A stretch of DNA of 41,215 nt. Origin: a virus. Below are positions 1 through 7,699 of the stretch, piece after piece; the stretch's first letter is position 1, and every line of letters begins with the position of its first letter. The translations under genes and the position numbers were made by a program. A model generated the notes under the pieces. It was not told the origin of the DNA, ran no database searches, and saw only the letters and a list, made by a program, of their open reading frames with translations. The stretch covers positions 1-41,215 of the IMG/VR virus record IMGVR_UViG_3300036884_000017; one strand, written 5' to 3'.

Positions 1-126
1 ATTTTCCTGACAGCACAACCTCGCGCGTAGGCGACGAGCAAGTTACGGAGTATTTCGAGGGGGCGAGCGGCCCGGAGATGACGGCAAAGTACGTGGCTGA
101 ATACTGCCGCCGAAATATATTGATAG
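1..126. repeat. Terminal direct repeat, left copy
   Basis: The first 126 bases are identical to 41073-41198. The repeat lies inside a coding region, and the reading frame is intact when the two ends are overlapped. This is what a circular or circularly permuted genome looks like after assembly. A short true direct terminal repeat is a less likely alternative. The unit genome would be 41,072 bp. Confidence 0.9.
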
Positions 127-155
127 TGCCGCCTGCGCCCGCCGACTACCTGTGA
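1..155 (+). CDS. Hypothetical early protein, C-terminal part (gene crosses the genome closure)
   Basis: This is the 3' end of an 87-aa protein that starts with GTG at 40964 and continues across the overlap. The frame in this copy is set by codons from position 3 and ends with TGA at 153-155. That stop overlaps the GTG start of the DNA polymerase gene (GTGA), so the two are probably translationally coupled. The part seen here has a short acidic stretch (DEQVTEYFEGASGPEM) and ends in VPPAPADYL. I recognise no domain. Its place directly before the polymerase suggests a replication accessory or regulatory role, but that is inference only. Confidence 0.75.
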   Translation, partial: FPDSTTSRVGDEQVTEYFEGASGPEMTAKYVAEYCRRNILIVPPAPADYL

Positions 156-2269
156 AGCTCTACTTCGATACCGAAACCTTTAACGACTTGCCTATCACGG
201 TAGGCACGTACCGCTACGTTGAAACTTGCGAGCTTATGCTAGTGACGTGGGCGCTAGACAACGACGAGCCGCAAGCGTGGGATTTGACCGCCGACGAGCC
301 TATGCCCTTCGAGTTAGTAGAGGCGATACTGCTGGCCGATGAATTCGTAGCGCATAATGCAATGTTCGATAGGCTTGTGTTCGACAAGCATCTAGCGCCG
401 CGCGTCAAGCGGGCTATCTCTCGCGAGCATTGGCGCTGCACGATGGTCAAGGCGCTTTGCCATTCGCTCCCCGGTGGCCTGGGTAAGCTCTGCGACATTC
501 TCAAAGTAGATGCCGACAAGGCGAAGATCAAAGACGGCAAAGAACTCATACAACTATTCTGCAAGCCTCGCCCTAAGAGCATGAAGCTACGCCGCGCGAC
601 GCGACTGACGCATCCGGCAGAGTGGTCGCGCTTTGTCGATTACGCAAAGGCCGACATATCCGCTATGCGCGAAGTGGATGCCAAGCTACCAAGCTGGAAC
701 TATGGGCGCGAAGGTGAGGCCGCACAGCGCGAGCTTGCCCTGTGGCATCTTGACCAGCAGATAAACGATAGAGGCTTCGAGGCCGATGTCGACCTCGCTA
801 CGGCTGCGCTGGCTGCTGCCGACAACGAGCAAATCATTCTTGCGCAACAGTCCTACGAGATGACCAACGGCGAGGTAGCCAAGGCAACGCAGCGCGACGC
901 GCTACTCGCGCATATCCTAGTCGAGTATGGCATCGCCCTGCCTGACCTCAAAGGCTCTACGCTAGAACGTCGCCTTGACGATCCCGACATACCGTATGGC
1001 CTCAAGGAATTGCTGCGTGTGCGGATCGCCGCGAGCACCACTTCTATCAGCAAGTACAAGCGGATCATCAACGGCGTTACCAGCGACGGGCGCATGAAGG
1101 GTACGCTACAGTTTGCAGGCGCAGGGCGTACTTGCCGATGGGCGGGGCGTACCTTCCAGCCTCAAAACCTAAAAAGGCCAACGCTCGCCGCCGAGGAAAT
1201 AGACTACGCTATCGAGGCCATCAAGGGTGGCTTTGTGCACCTCTACGCCGATAACGTCATGGATGCGTGCAGCAACGCCATGCGTGGCGTTATTGTCGCG
1301 CCTCGTGGCAAAAAGCTATGCGTTGCTGACTTGTCAAACATCGAAGGCCGCGATCAGGCTTGGCTAGCCGGCGAAGAATGGAAGCTACAAGCTTTCCACA
1401 ACTTCGATATCATCGTCGGTGAAGACGAAAAGGGCAACCCCTTGCGCCTTGGCCCTGATCTCTACAAGCTAGCGTATAGCAAATCGTTTGGCATAAAGCC
1501 CGAAGACGTTGATAAAGGCCAGCGGCAAATCGGCAAGGTGCAAGAATTGGCGCTCGGCTACCAAGGTCGCGTAGGCGCGTTTATCACGTTCTGCCTTGCG
1601 TACTCGATTGACATAGAGCAAATGGCCCGCGACGCCTACGACCATATCCCCGCCGAAACGATGTACGAGGCGGGCGGCTTCTATGATTGGTGTGTCAAGA
1701 TGAAGATGCCCACGTTCGGCATTAGCCGAGAGGCGTTCTGTGTCTGCGATTCGTTCGCCCGCTTGTGGCGCGAAGCACATAGCCGCATTGCCTCGTATTG
1801 GCCCGAGCTAGAGAATGCCGCACTCAACGCTATTGACTCTCCGGGTTCTACGATCCAATGCCGCAAGCTGAAAGTGCGGCGCGATGGCGCGTGGTTGCGC
1901 ATCGGCTTGCCGAGTGGCCGGGCGCTGTGCTACCCGCAGCCGCGCATTACCGCGAACAAGCTTTCATACATGGGCGTCAATCAATACACTCGCCAATGGA
2001 ATAGGATAAACACCTACGGCGGCAAGCTATTCGAGAATTGTTGTCAAGGCGTTGCCCGCGACGTAATGGCCTGGAACATGCCGGCGATTGAGCAAGCGGG
2101 CTACAAGCAAATCCTCACGGTGCATGATGAAGTCATAACGGAAACGCCTGACAGCAAGGACTACAGCGCCGAAGGGTTGAGCGCGTTGCTTGCTGCTAAT
2201 CCCCCTTGGGCGCTTGACATGCCGCTTGCGGCGGCGGGCTTCGAGGCGTACAGATATCGCAAGGACTAG
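152..2269 (+). CDS. DNA polymerase, family A, with 3'-5' exonuclease domain
   Basis: A replicative phage DNA polymerase of 705 aa, starting with GTG that overlaps the previous stop. The N-terminus carries the exonuclease I motif (D6-T-E8). The polymerase domain shows motif A (V391-A-D393-LSNIEGR), motif B (R458-xxx-K462 ... Y470) and motif C (H658-D659-E660 in TVHDEV). The motif B Tyr is followed by Gln rather than the usual Gly. There is no 5'-3' exonuclease domain, as expected for phage enzymes shorter than bacterial Pol I. It lies in a run of overlapping genes with a VRR-NUC nuclease and an SNF2 helicase, a common phage replication cluster. Confidence 0.95.
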   Translation: MKLYFDTETFNDLPITVGTYRYVETCELMLVTWALDNDEPQAWDLTADEPMPFELVEAILLADEFVAHNAMFDRLVFDKHLAPRVKRAISREHWRCTMVKALCHSLPGGLGKLCDILKVDADKAKIKDGKELIQLFCKPRPKSMKLRRATRLTHPAEWSRFVDYAKADISAMREVDAKLPSWNYGREGEAAQRELALWHLDQQINDRGFEADVDLATAALAAADNEQIILAQQSYEMTNGEVAKATQRDALLAHILVEYGIALPDLKGSTLERRLDDPDIPYGLKELLRVRIAASTTSISKYKRIINGVTSDGRMKGTLQFAGAGRTCRWAGRTFQPQNLKRPTLAAEEIDYAIEAIKGGFVHLYADNVMDACSNAMRGVIVAPRGKKLCVADLSNIEGRDQAWLAGEEWKLQAFHNFDIIVGEDEKGNPLRLGPDLYKLAYSKSFGIKPEDVDKGQRQIGKVQELALGYQGRVGAFITFCLAYSIDIEQMARDAYDHIPAETMYEAGGFYDWCVKMKMPTFGISREAFCVCDSFARLWREAHSRIASYWPELENAALNAIDSPGSTIQCRKLKVRRDGAWLRIGLPSGRALCYPQPRITANKLSYMGVNQYTRQWNRINTYGGKLFENCCQGVARDVMAWNMPAIEQAGYKQILTVHDEVITETPDSKDYSAEGLSALLAANPPWALDMPLAAAGFEAYRYRKD

Positions 2270-2272
2270 AGG

Positions 2273-2299
2273 TTGACAGTAGTTAGCAATTGCTAATAT
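2273..2299 (+). promoter_or_regulatory. Putative promoter with overlapping palindromic operator
   Basis: A perfect -35 box TTGACA (2273-2278) is followed after 15 bp by TAATAT (2294-2299), a short but possible spacing. A perfect 14-bp palindrome TTAGCAATTGCTAA (2283-2296) fills the spacer and overlaps the -10. The same palindrome recurs near 36.2 and 36.9 kb. It lies just after the polymerase stop and before the next gene. Confidence 0.65.
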
Positions 2300-2328
2300 C
2301 GCGCCACTTTCACAAAGGGGAGAACGAA

Positions 2329-2529
2329 ATGCCGGATACTTTGAAACGCTTATTGCTTGACCTTGCCGTACTGGTTGTGGTGGTTCTGTGCTGGCTGGGG
2401 CTGGGCGACGCGCACAGCACTGAGAGCGCGCCGACGAAAGCCGAACGCATACAAGCGATGCGCGCCAACGCTGCCAAGGTGGATGCCTGCGCGATAGGCT
2501 GCAAGGCGCAATGCGGGAGCAAGTTCTGA
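2329..2529 (+). CDS. Small membrane-anchored or exported protein
   Basis: A 66-aa protein. I chose the ATG at 2329 because AGGGGAGAACGAA precedes it. An upstream in-frame ATG (2290) would place the start inside the promoter. Residues 8-24 (LLDLAVLVVVVLCWLGL) form one hydrophobic segment, either a signal peptide or an N-terminal anchor. The rest is polar, with three cysteines near the end (CAIGCKAQC). No family was recognised. The gene directly follows a putative regulated promoter and its stop overlaps the VRR-NUC start. It might be an early host-envelope-acting protein, but this is inference. Confidence 0.7.
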   Translation: MPDTLKRLLLDLAVLVVVVLCWLGLGDAHSTESAPTKAERIQAMRANAAKVDACAIGCKAQCGSKF

Positions 2530-2837
2530 TGCGCGAGTCCGATATCGAAAAGTACCTAGTCCATTGCGTCAAGCGCATGGGCGGCGAGGTACGCAAAGTG
2601 TCGTGGATCGGCAGACGCGGGGCGCCTGATAGGTTTGTTATGCTACCCCTGCGCGAGGATTTTCTGCCGGGGAGTGTCTTCCCCGCTATGTCCATTTGGG
2701 TAGAGCTAAAAGCCCCCAGCAAGAAAGCAGAGCCGCACCAGCTTCGCGAGCATGAACGCATGCGCAAGCTCGGGCAGCACGTCGTTGTGATTGATTCATT
2801 CGAGGGCGTCGATGCCCTTATGCGAGGTGATTTGTGA
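2529..2837 (+). CDS. VRR-NUC domain nuclease
   Basis: A 102-aa stand-alone VRR-NUC protein of the PD-(D/E)xK fold. Visible motifs are E7 in the first helix, G31-A-P-D34-R, and the catalytic E59-L-K61 strand, followed by a helix with Q71-E75. Phages often carry such a nuclease beside SNF2 helicases and family A polymerases, where it is thought to cut branched or flap DNA. The start at 2529 (TGATG overlap with the preceding stop) matches the family start and has GGGAGC upstream. A second in-frame ATG at 2511 would add six residues. Confidence 0.88.
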   Translation: MRESDIEKYLVHCVKRMGGEVRKVSWIGRRGAPDRFVMLPLREDFLPGSVFPAMSIWVELKAPSKKAEPHQLREHERMRKLGQHVVVIDSFEGVDALMRGDL

Positions 2838-3025
2838 ATGCCGAAACGCTAAAGGAAATTAACGACGCGCTGCATGCGTTGTCGCAATGCCGCGCAAAGA
2901 CCAAAGCGACGCGCGCTTTGTTGCAACGCTTGGCCGTTGAAGAATTGGGCCTGCCGCAAATCGACGCGCTCAACATGGATATGGAAACGTTCATGCGCGG
3001 GTTCTTGCAAGGCAATCCGGTGTGA
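2834..3025 (+). CDS. Small hypothetical replication-cluster protein
   Basis: A 63-aa protein with a GTG start overlapping the VRR-NUC stop. Its own stop overlaps the GTG start of the SNF2 helicase. It is predicted mostly helical and charged (ETLKEINDALHALSQCR...) with no transmembrane segment. No domain was recognised. Tight coupling on both sides suggests it acts with the nuclease or helicase. Confidence 0.7.
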   Translation: MNAETLKEINDALHALSQCRAKTKATRALLQRLAVEELGLPQIDALNMDMETFMRGFLQGNPV

Positions 3026-4473
3026 TTGCCGAGCGCAAAGACTTCACGCCGCGCGGCTACGGCAAGCTGATTACAGGCCACATCCTTGACGTGCCACGTA
3101 ATGCTATTTGGGCAGGCATGGGGCTAGGCAAAACTGTCTCAACGCTCAACGCGATTGACTTGGAATGTCTAGCCGGCGACGACCATCCGACGCTCGTATG
3201 CGCGCCGTTGCGTGTAGCGCAAAGCACTTGGCCCGACGAGGCGCGGAAGTGGAAGCACCTGCGGCACGTCGAGGTTGCGCCGATTGTTGGCAGCGTCAAG
3301 GAACGGCTACAAGCCCTGCGCCATGACGTTGCGATACATTCCATTAACTACGAGAATCTGCCTTGGCTTATCGAACACCTCGGCGAGCGCTGGCCCTATC
3401 GCCGCGTGGTGCTGGATGAAAGCACAAAGGTCAAATCGCTGCGCCTCTCATACCGCACCAGCACAACTGGCAAAGAGTTCCTAGCAGGACAAGGCGGCAA
3501 GCGCGCCGCAGCGCTGGGCAGAATCGCGCACACCAAAGTCAAGCAGCTAATCGAGCTTACCGGAACCTGCGCCCCCAACGGCTTGCAGGACTTGTGGGGG
3601 CAAGTCTGGTACATCGACGCCGGCAAGCGTTTAGGCCGTACCTTCACGTCCTTTAAGGAGCGTTGGTTTTGCAAGTCGTTTGACGGCTACAACGTCGAAC
3701 CGAACGAGTGCGCGCAAGACCAAATACAAAACGCACTTAGCGACGTATGCCTGTCTATCGACGCTAAAGACTGGTTTGATCTGGCCGAGCCAATCGTCAA
3801 TAACATCTACATTGATTTGCCGCCCAGCGTGCGCAAGCAATACCGCGAGATGGAACGCAAGATGTTCACCGAGATTGAGGGCCAAGGCGTCGAGGCCGTC
3901 AATGCTGCTGCGCGCACAAGCAAGTGCCTACAGATCGCGAGCGGTTCGGTATGGGTTGATCGGGAGGGCGGCGATTGGCGCCAGCTACACGAGGCCAAGC
4001 TAAACGCGCTAGATGATATCTACGAGGAAGCAGCCGGCATGCCGCTGCTGATTCGCTACCACTGGATACCTAGCCGCGACGCAATCCTGCACGCCTTCCC
4101 CAAGTTACGCGTACTCGATAAGAATCCGCAGACACTGCGCGATTGGAACGCCGGCAAGATACCGGGCTTGATCGCACACGCGCAGAGTTGCGGCCACGGG
4201 TTGAACATGCAAGACGGCGGTAACATCATTGTCAATTACGACCAGTGGTGGGACTTAGAGCACGCGATGCAAATCCTTGAGCGCATCGGCCCTGTGCGCC
4301 AGATGCAATCGGGGTATGACAGGCCGGTGTTTATCCACAACCTTATCGGGCGCGACACGTTAGACGAGGACGTACTAGAGCGGCTAGTCAGCAAGCGCTC
4401 AGTGCAGAACATTTTGCTGCAAGCGATGAAGCGCAAGGGCTACCAAGTACCTGCGATTGTTGACTATCTTTAA
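3022..4473 (+). CDS. SNF2/DEAD-like superfamily 2 helicase
   Basis: A 483-aa superfamily 2 ATPase of the short phage SNF2 type. Walker A is G32-M-G-L-G-K-T38. Motif II is D132-E-S-T, a DEST variant of DEAH. Motif V is GHGLNMQ (about 391) and motif VI is QILERIGPVRQ (about 416). Phage members probably remodel or unwind DNA at replication and recombination intermediates. It starts with GTG overlapping the previous stop and ends 12 bp before the zinc-ribbon gene. Confidence 0.92.
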   Translation: MIAERKDFTPRGYGKLITGHILDVPRNAIWAGMGLGKTVSTLNAIDLECLAGDDHPTLVCAPLRVAQSTWPDEARKWKHLRHVEVAPIVGSVKERLQALRHDVAIHSINYENLPWLIEHLGERWPYRRVVLDESTKVKSLRLSYRTSTTGKEFLAGQGGKRAAALGRIAHTKVKQLIELTGTCAPNGLQDLWGQVWYIDAGKRLGRTFTSFKERWFCKSFDGYNVEPNECAQDQIQNALSDVCLSIDAKDWFDLAEPIVNNIYIDLPPSVRKQYREMERKMFTEIEGQGVEAVNAAARTSKCLQIASGSVWVDREGGDWRQLHEAKLNALDDIYEEAAGMPLLIRYHWIPSRDAILHAFPKLRVLDKNPQTLRDWNAGKIPGLIAHAQSCGHGLNMQDGGNIIVNYDQWWDLEHAMQILERIGPVRQMQSGYDRPVFIHNLIGRDTLDEDVLERLVSKRSVQNILLQAMKRKGYQVPAIVDYL

Positions 4474-4485
4474 GGAGAATGACAA

Positions 4486-4899
4486 ATGCAATTTAAAGCG
4501 AAAAGCAAATGCCCTGCCTGCTACAAAGAACATACCGGCGTTCTTGATAGCGTAACCCTGGACAATTCGCTATGGGTGTGCACTGAGTGCTCGTGGGCGT
4601 GGCGAGGGGGCGACTACCTCGTGCACGACTTCAACAAGTGGGAAGCGCCGCAAAGCGATAAACCGCGCGACTCGCTTGACGCTTCTCTCGCCGTGCTGCG
4701 AAGCGAGCGTCATGTTGGATTGCCCCAAGCCGCTAAGGCGGCGCTTGGTATCCTGACTGAAAAAGAAACGATCCTGCGCACGCTCGCGTTCCTTAACGAT
4801 CTGTGCCACCCCGAGCAATACGGGCATGCTGTTACCGCCGAGGTTCGCGCACGGGCAAGAGGCTGCGCTACCGAACTGGATCGGCTGCTAGAAGGCTAA
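4486..4899 (+). CDS. Zinc-ribbon hypothetical protein
   Basis: A 137-aa protein preceded by AAGGAGAATGACAA. The N-terminus has two CxxC pairs (C9-P-A-C12 and C32-T-E-C35), a typical zinc ribbon that often binds nucleic acid. The C-terminal half is helical with no recognised domain. It is the last gene of the rightward replication block before the convergent terminators. Its function is unknown, with single-strand or template binding the obvious possibility. Confidence 0.75.
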   Translation: MQFKAKSKCPACYKEHTGVLDSVTLDNSLWVCTECSWAWRGGDYLVHDFNKWEAPQSDKPRDSLDASLAVLRSERHVGLPQAAKAALGILTEKETILRTLAFLNDLCHPEQYGHAVTAEVRARARGCATELDRLLEG

Positions 4900-4907
4900 C
4901 CCGTTTC

Positions 4908-4982
4908 GCCGCCCTGTACTCTCGGCAACGTGCGAGAGATGGAATTTGATGACAGCAGGCAAAGACCGCAATACAGGGCGGC
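4908..4982. other. Structured intergenic element (11-bp stem with nested hairpin)
   Basis: An 11-bp perfect inverted repeat (4908-4918 with 4972-4982) encloses an immediately adjacent 6-bp hairpin CTCTCG/CGAGAG (4919-4924 with 4933-4938). A 33-nt single-stranded segment completes the loop. No U-tract follows, so it is not a classical terminator. It sits between converging operons and could be a folded 3' UTR or a small RNA. Confidence 0.45.
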
Positions 4983-4990
4983 ACCCCAAC

Positions 4991-5013
4991 AAAAAGCCTG
5001 CACGGGGCAGGCT
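4991..5013 (-). terminator. Rho-independent terminator of the leftward block
   Basis: A 7-bp perfect stem AGCCTGC/GCAGGCT (4995-5001 with 5007-5013) has a 5-nt loop. On the minus strand it is followed by a run of T (plus-strand A tract 4991-4995). It lies just beyond the Rz stop and would end the whole leftward late operon. Confidence 0.75.
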
Positions 5014-5022
5014 CTTGTCTTA

Positions 5023-5068
5023 CGGCGCAGATAATCCGCAATCACGATTATCTGTGCCGTTGTCATTT
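5023..5068 (+). terminator. Probable terminator of the rightward block
   Basis: A 14-bp stem with one G-T wobble pairs 5023-5036 with 5046-5059 around a 9-nt loop. On the plus strand it is followed by TTGTCATTT. It would stop transcription from the replication block before it enters the lysis genes antisense. Confidence 0.65.
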
Positions 5069-5530
5069 AGGCCAAGCATCGTTTAAGGTTTTAACGTCGC
5101 TCGCATGTCGGTCAGCAACTTCTGCCATTCCTGCATACTTCCCCTGGCAGTCTGAGAATACGGTTGCGAAGGCTGCTGCTGTTTTACGAGCGGCTTCTGC
5201 GGTAGCTGTGGGCAAACTCCCGAGGAGGTCGCGGGTAGTGTTTCGCAAGCTGCCAGTAGCGGAAGACAAAGCAGAAGCAAGCGCGTTGATTTTTTGCTCA
5301 CGTATGCTAGCGTCATTTTGGGCATCCTGTAATTGTTTGGCTAGGGCTTGTTCCCGAAGCCGCGCGGCTTCGGTATCTTTTAGCGCCTGCGCGGTATAGA
5401 CCGCGACAGCCTTATCATAGCCTATCTGCTGCTCATAAGAGAGGAACTTGTGCACGCCGAAGGATATGGCGGCGATGATCGCCAGGAACGCTAGGCACTC
5501 GAATAGCAGCTTGTAGGGGGCAGGGATCAT
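5063..5530 (-). CDS. Rz: Rz-like inner-membrane spanin
   Basis: A 155-aa spanin subunit that helps disrupt the outer membrane in the last lysis step. Residues 7-28 form one N-terminal transmembrane helix, followed by a long coiled-coil periplasmic domain rich in Ala, Glu, Gln and Lys. This is the normal layout for Rz. Its ATG overlaps the holin stop (ATGA), and a shorter lipoprotein gene (Rz1) lies inside it in another frame. The embedded arrangement strongly supports the call. Confidence 0.87.
   Translation of the reverse strand: MIPAPYKLLFECLAFLAIIAAISFGVHKFLSYEQQIGYDKAVAVYTAQALKDTEAARLREQALAKQLQDAQNDASIREQKINALASALSSATGSLRNTTRDLLGSLPTATAEAARKTAAAFATVFSDCQGKYAGMAEVADRHASDVKTLNDAWPK
5083..5325 (-). 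CDS. Rz1: Rz1-like outer-membrane spanin lipoprotein, embedded in Rz
   Basis: An 80-aa protein lying wholly within the Rz gene in a different frame. It has a basic N-terminus, a hydrophobic segment and a lipobox L24-A-A-C27. The mature part is rich in Pro and Gln, as in known Rz1 proteins. Acylated at C27, it would bridge to Rz across the periplasm. The second ATG (MTLAYVS, 5316) has the better Shine-Dalgarno (AGGATG) and may be the true start. Confidence 0.85.
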   Translation of the reverse strand: MPKMTLAYVSKKSTRLLLLCLPLLAACETLPATSSGVCPQLPQKPLVKQQQPSQPYSQTARGSMQEWQKLLTDMRATLKP

Positions 5531-5754
5531 TGCTTATCCTCTAAGGGCGCCGAGGTCTTAAACCGCAGCAAAATGTTGATTGCCACAATAGCCCCCATCG
5601 CGTACTGATAGATGTTCGCCGGTAGGTAAGGTTGCAGTTGCGGCGCTTGGTCTTGCAGCATGGGCAGCGCGACGACCAACGTACCCGCAACGCTGTTAGT
5701 CCAGACGGTAAGCGAGCGGCGAGCGCCGCGCAGCTTGGCGAACAGGGTGCTCAT
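5527..5754 (-). CDS. Putative holin
   Basis: A 75-aa protein with two hydrophobic segments, around residues 20-32 (SVAGTLVVALPML) and 45-60 (YQYAMGAIVAINILLRF). Its ends are charged. Size, membrane layout and position between endolysin and Rz all fit a holin that triggers lysis. I chose the ATG at 5754 because it overlaps the endolysin stop (ATGA). Longer in-frame extensions run back into the endolysin gene. Confidence 0.72.
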   Translation of the reverse strand: MSTLFAKLRGARRSLTVWTNSVAGTLVVALPMLQDQAPQLQPYLPANIYQYAMGAIVAINILLRFKTSAPLEDKQ

Positions 5755-6134
5755 ACGACCACCTGTAGCTGTTGATCCTTTGAGGCGTGGCAAGCATGCC
5801 GTGCTGTTGGCGGCATGATAATGCATCCCTCGCTGGCTGTACGCGGCGCCCCGACGACATCGCCATGCATGTAAAACGCGCTGCGACCGTGCATCTCGTT
5901 TGCCGGATCAGGGATCAACGGTATAGCAAACGCGCCCAGGTGCGAATGCTCAACCGGAGTACCGAATGTGTAGAGGCCGACAGGCAAGGGGCCGATGCTC
6001 TTGCATTCCTGCATATCGACGTTGTTGATACCTTCGGGGTTCTTCCCACAGTTGCCCCCAGCATAGCCAATGCCGATCAGGTTTCCATCTGGGCTGTATA
6101 GCTCGCCCGTCGAAATTCTGTATTTCCATGCCAT
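5751..6134 (-). CDS. DUF2778/Tlde1-like peptidoglycan enzyme, putative endolysin
   Basis: A 127-aa protein with an L,D-transpeptidase-like signature. It has a His-Gly (H90-G91, in YMHGD) followed by S101-E-G-C104-I, the catalytic Cys motif of YkuD/DUF2778 folds. DUF2778 (Tlde1) enzymes cut or exchange bonds in peptidoglycan stem peptides. There is no signal peptide, so export would depend on the holin. It occupies the usual endolysin place in the lysis cassette and no other lysin is visible. The ATG at 6134 follows the upstream stop by 4 bp, with AAAGGA as the ribosome site. Confidence 0.78.
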   Translation of the reverse strand: MAWKYRISTGELYSPDGNLIGIGYAGGNCGKNPEGINNVDMQECKSIGPLPVGLYTFGTPVEHSHLGAFAIPLIPDPANEMHGRSAFYMHGDVVGAPRTASEGCIIMPPTARHACHASKDQQLQVVV

Positions 6135-6138
6135 TTGA

Positions 6139-6498
6139 TTATCCTTTCGGCCCATGTAAAAAAGCAATCCACAACTCGCGGCTTGCCCATACCGCAAAGC
6201 CCAGCAGCCCGTACTTTGCCAGTTCAAAAGTCAGCTTGTGCCAGAATTCCGTGCGCGCCTTGGCCTGGATAATAAGCGCTTCGTGATAGCTCTTATGCCC
6301 CTCAACGTCGGGATTGCCGGCGGCATTCAAGGGGAAGCCTTCTAGCGCTGTTTTTTGTTCTACGAGGTACGCCGTTATGGGTTGCTGTATGGCGGTAAGC
6401 TGATCGCGTAGTAGCTCTACGTCATCGCCAATAGGGCAGGAAAACCCCTTGCGGCGCTCTTGCGTTTCAACCCCTTGGCATAGGCTCTTTGCGTTCAT
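6139..6498 (-). CDS. Lysis-cassette membrane protein, possible second holin or antiholin
   Basis: A 119-aa protein, soluble and charged over most of its length, with one C-terminal transmembrane helix around residues 93-114 (YGLLGFAVWASRELWIAFL). It is directly upstream of the endolysin and almost touches it. A single-span protein here could be an antiholin, a pinholin-like protein or a class III holin. I recognise no family. The start ATG at 6498 is the first in the frame, and the Shine-Dalgarno is weak. Confidence 0.65.
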   Translation of the reverse strand: MNAKSLCQGVETQERRKGFSCPIGDDVELLRDQLTAIQQPITAYLVEQKTALEGFPLNAAGNPDVEGHKSYHEALIIQAKARTEFWHKLTFELAKYGLLGFAVWASRELWIAFLHGPKG

Positions 6499-6544
6499 GT
6501 CTTATCTACAATGGCCGCCGAGTTGAAAAGGGTCGAGCATAGGA

Positions 6545-6877
6545 TCATTCTAGCCCCCACGCTAGCGTAGTTTCATTCCACTTGAACAACGGCCCCGGTT
6601 GTGGTGTCGGCGGTTGCCAATCGTGGTTAGCATCGAGCGCCCACGAAGGAAAGGGCTGCGGAGCAATAAACACGTTGGCGTCTGGATCGTAGAAATATCC
6701 GAGGCCGGGGTATTGTTTGCGCATGTTTCCGTTGTAGCTGCATTGCTCCCAATTTCCAGCGCCGAGCAGTGCCGTTAAGAAGACGATTCCGGTTTCCTCA
6801 TTGGGCGCGTCGGCGTTATTCACGACGACGACATCGACCACAGTGTTGCTGGCATCAAGTTTTGCGAAGTGTGCCAT
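6545..6877 (-). CDS. Tail-fibre-associated small protein
   Basis: A 110-aa protein beginning MAHFAKLD, an opening seen in small phage proteins placed next to tail fibres. Mid-sequence motifs such as NMRKQYPGLGYFYD and the C-terminal GPLFKWNETTLAW are typical of that group. The start at 6877 has GAGG upstream and lies 7 bp after the Gly-rich fibre gene stop. The likely role is a fibre accessory or chaperone. The family is widespread but not biochemically defined to my knowledge. Confidence 0.7.
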   Translation of the reverse strand: MAHFAKLDASNTVVDVVVVNNADAPNEETGIVFLTALLGAGNWEQCSYNGNMRKQYPGLGYFYDPDANVFIAPQPFPSWALDANHDWQPPTPQPGPLFKWNETTLAWGLE

Positions 6878-6884
6878 AGTGGCC

Positions 6885-7697
6885 TCAGAATGTGATCGAG
6901 CCAGTGCCCGTGAAATTATAAATGTGTTTGTGGTTCGTCGTGTCGTGCGTGTAAGTCGGGGAACCTGTGGTCGCGGAGGCCGCCGAATATGCGTCGGAAT
7001 AACTGAGAATGACGACGCCTGAACCGCCGTTGCCCCCCTGTCCGCTGTTGCCGGCATCGGCGCCAGAGCCGCCAGCACCGCCGCCCGTGTTAACCGACCC
7101 GTTTCCGGCGATACCAAATGCGACGCCGTTTGCTCCCCCGCCGTTTCCCCCTGTGCCACCAAGAGAACCGCCCCCTCCGCCAGCATAATAGAGAGATGAA
7201 CCGGATATGCTGGATGCTAATCCGATACCGCCATTGCTAGACGAGCCAGAAGCCCCCGCGCCACCGCCACCGCCGGCATAGGTGTATGTCGAGCCGCCGC
7301 CAGATCCACCGTTGTTGCCCTGCCCCGCTGTTCCCGCGCCTCCGGTGCTGGTTGATCCGCCGCCGCCCGATCCGCCGTCGCGAGTCGAATATCCGGCGCC
7401 GCCCATACCTCCGCCGCCGCCTACGGAAACGACGCCTGCAAATGACGAATTCGTACCCGGAGAAGCATTGACCGAACGCGCTACGCCGTAGGCCCCGCCG
7501 CCGCCGACAACAATCGGATAGGCCTTGCCGATTGCTACGGAAAGCGCTGTACCCGTGCGATATCCGCCAGCACCGCCGCCGCCACCATAGACACCCCCGG
7601 TAGCAACTTCCCCTGCGCCTCCGCCTCCGCCAGCAACCACGAGCCAATCGACGACTCGGGTGGCGGCGAGCATCAATGCGCTAGATAGCATTGGCAT
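6885..7697 (-). CDS. Glycine-rich tail-tip or fibre protein
   Basis: A 270-aa protein with an N-terminal WLVVAGGGGG motif followed by about 170 residues of glycine runs (GGGG, GGSGGG) with interspersed Ala, Ser and Thr. This polyglycine-II-like pattern is known from receptor-binding fibre tips. The C-terminus (SYTHDTTNHKHIYNFTGTG) is more complex. It starts 2 bp after the fibre stop, so fibre and tip are likely translated together. Opposite-strand and shifted-frame ORFs over this region are products of the GC-rich repeats. Confidence 0.75.
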   Translation of the reverse strand: MPMLSSALMLAATRVVDWLVVAGGGGGAGEVATGGVYGGGGGAGGYRTGTALSVAIGKAYPIVVGGGGAYGVARSVNASPGTNSSFAGVVSVGGGGGMGGAGYSTRDGGSGGGGSTSTGGAGTAGQGNNGGSGGGSTYTYAGGGGGAGASGSSSNGGIGLASSISGSSLYYAGGGGGSLGGTGGNGGGANGVAFGIAGNGSVNTGGGAGGSGADAGNSGQGGNGGSGVVILSYSDAYSAASATTGSPTYTHDTTNHKHIYNFTGTGSITF

Positions 7698-7699
7698 GG

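Noticed and set aside
1-126. T7-type short direct terminal repeat
   Set aside because: The repeat lies within one gene whose frame is restored by merging the copies, and the window end is chimeric. Circular overlap explains it better, though mapped ends would be needed to be sure.
4908-4982. Hammerhead or other small self-cleaving ribozyme
   Set aside because: A TGATGA stretch is present, but the conserved GAAA core and the required linker between stems are missing.
7237-7647. Arg-rich and Pro-rich ORFs over the glycine-rich fibre gene
   Set aside because: They come from reading the GGN-rich sequence in other frames. The real frame has a proper fibre context and a coherent N- and C-terminus.
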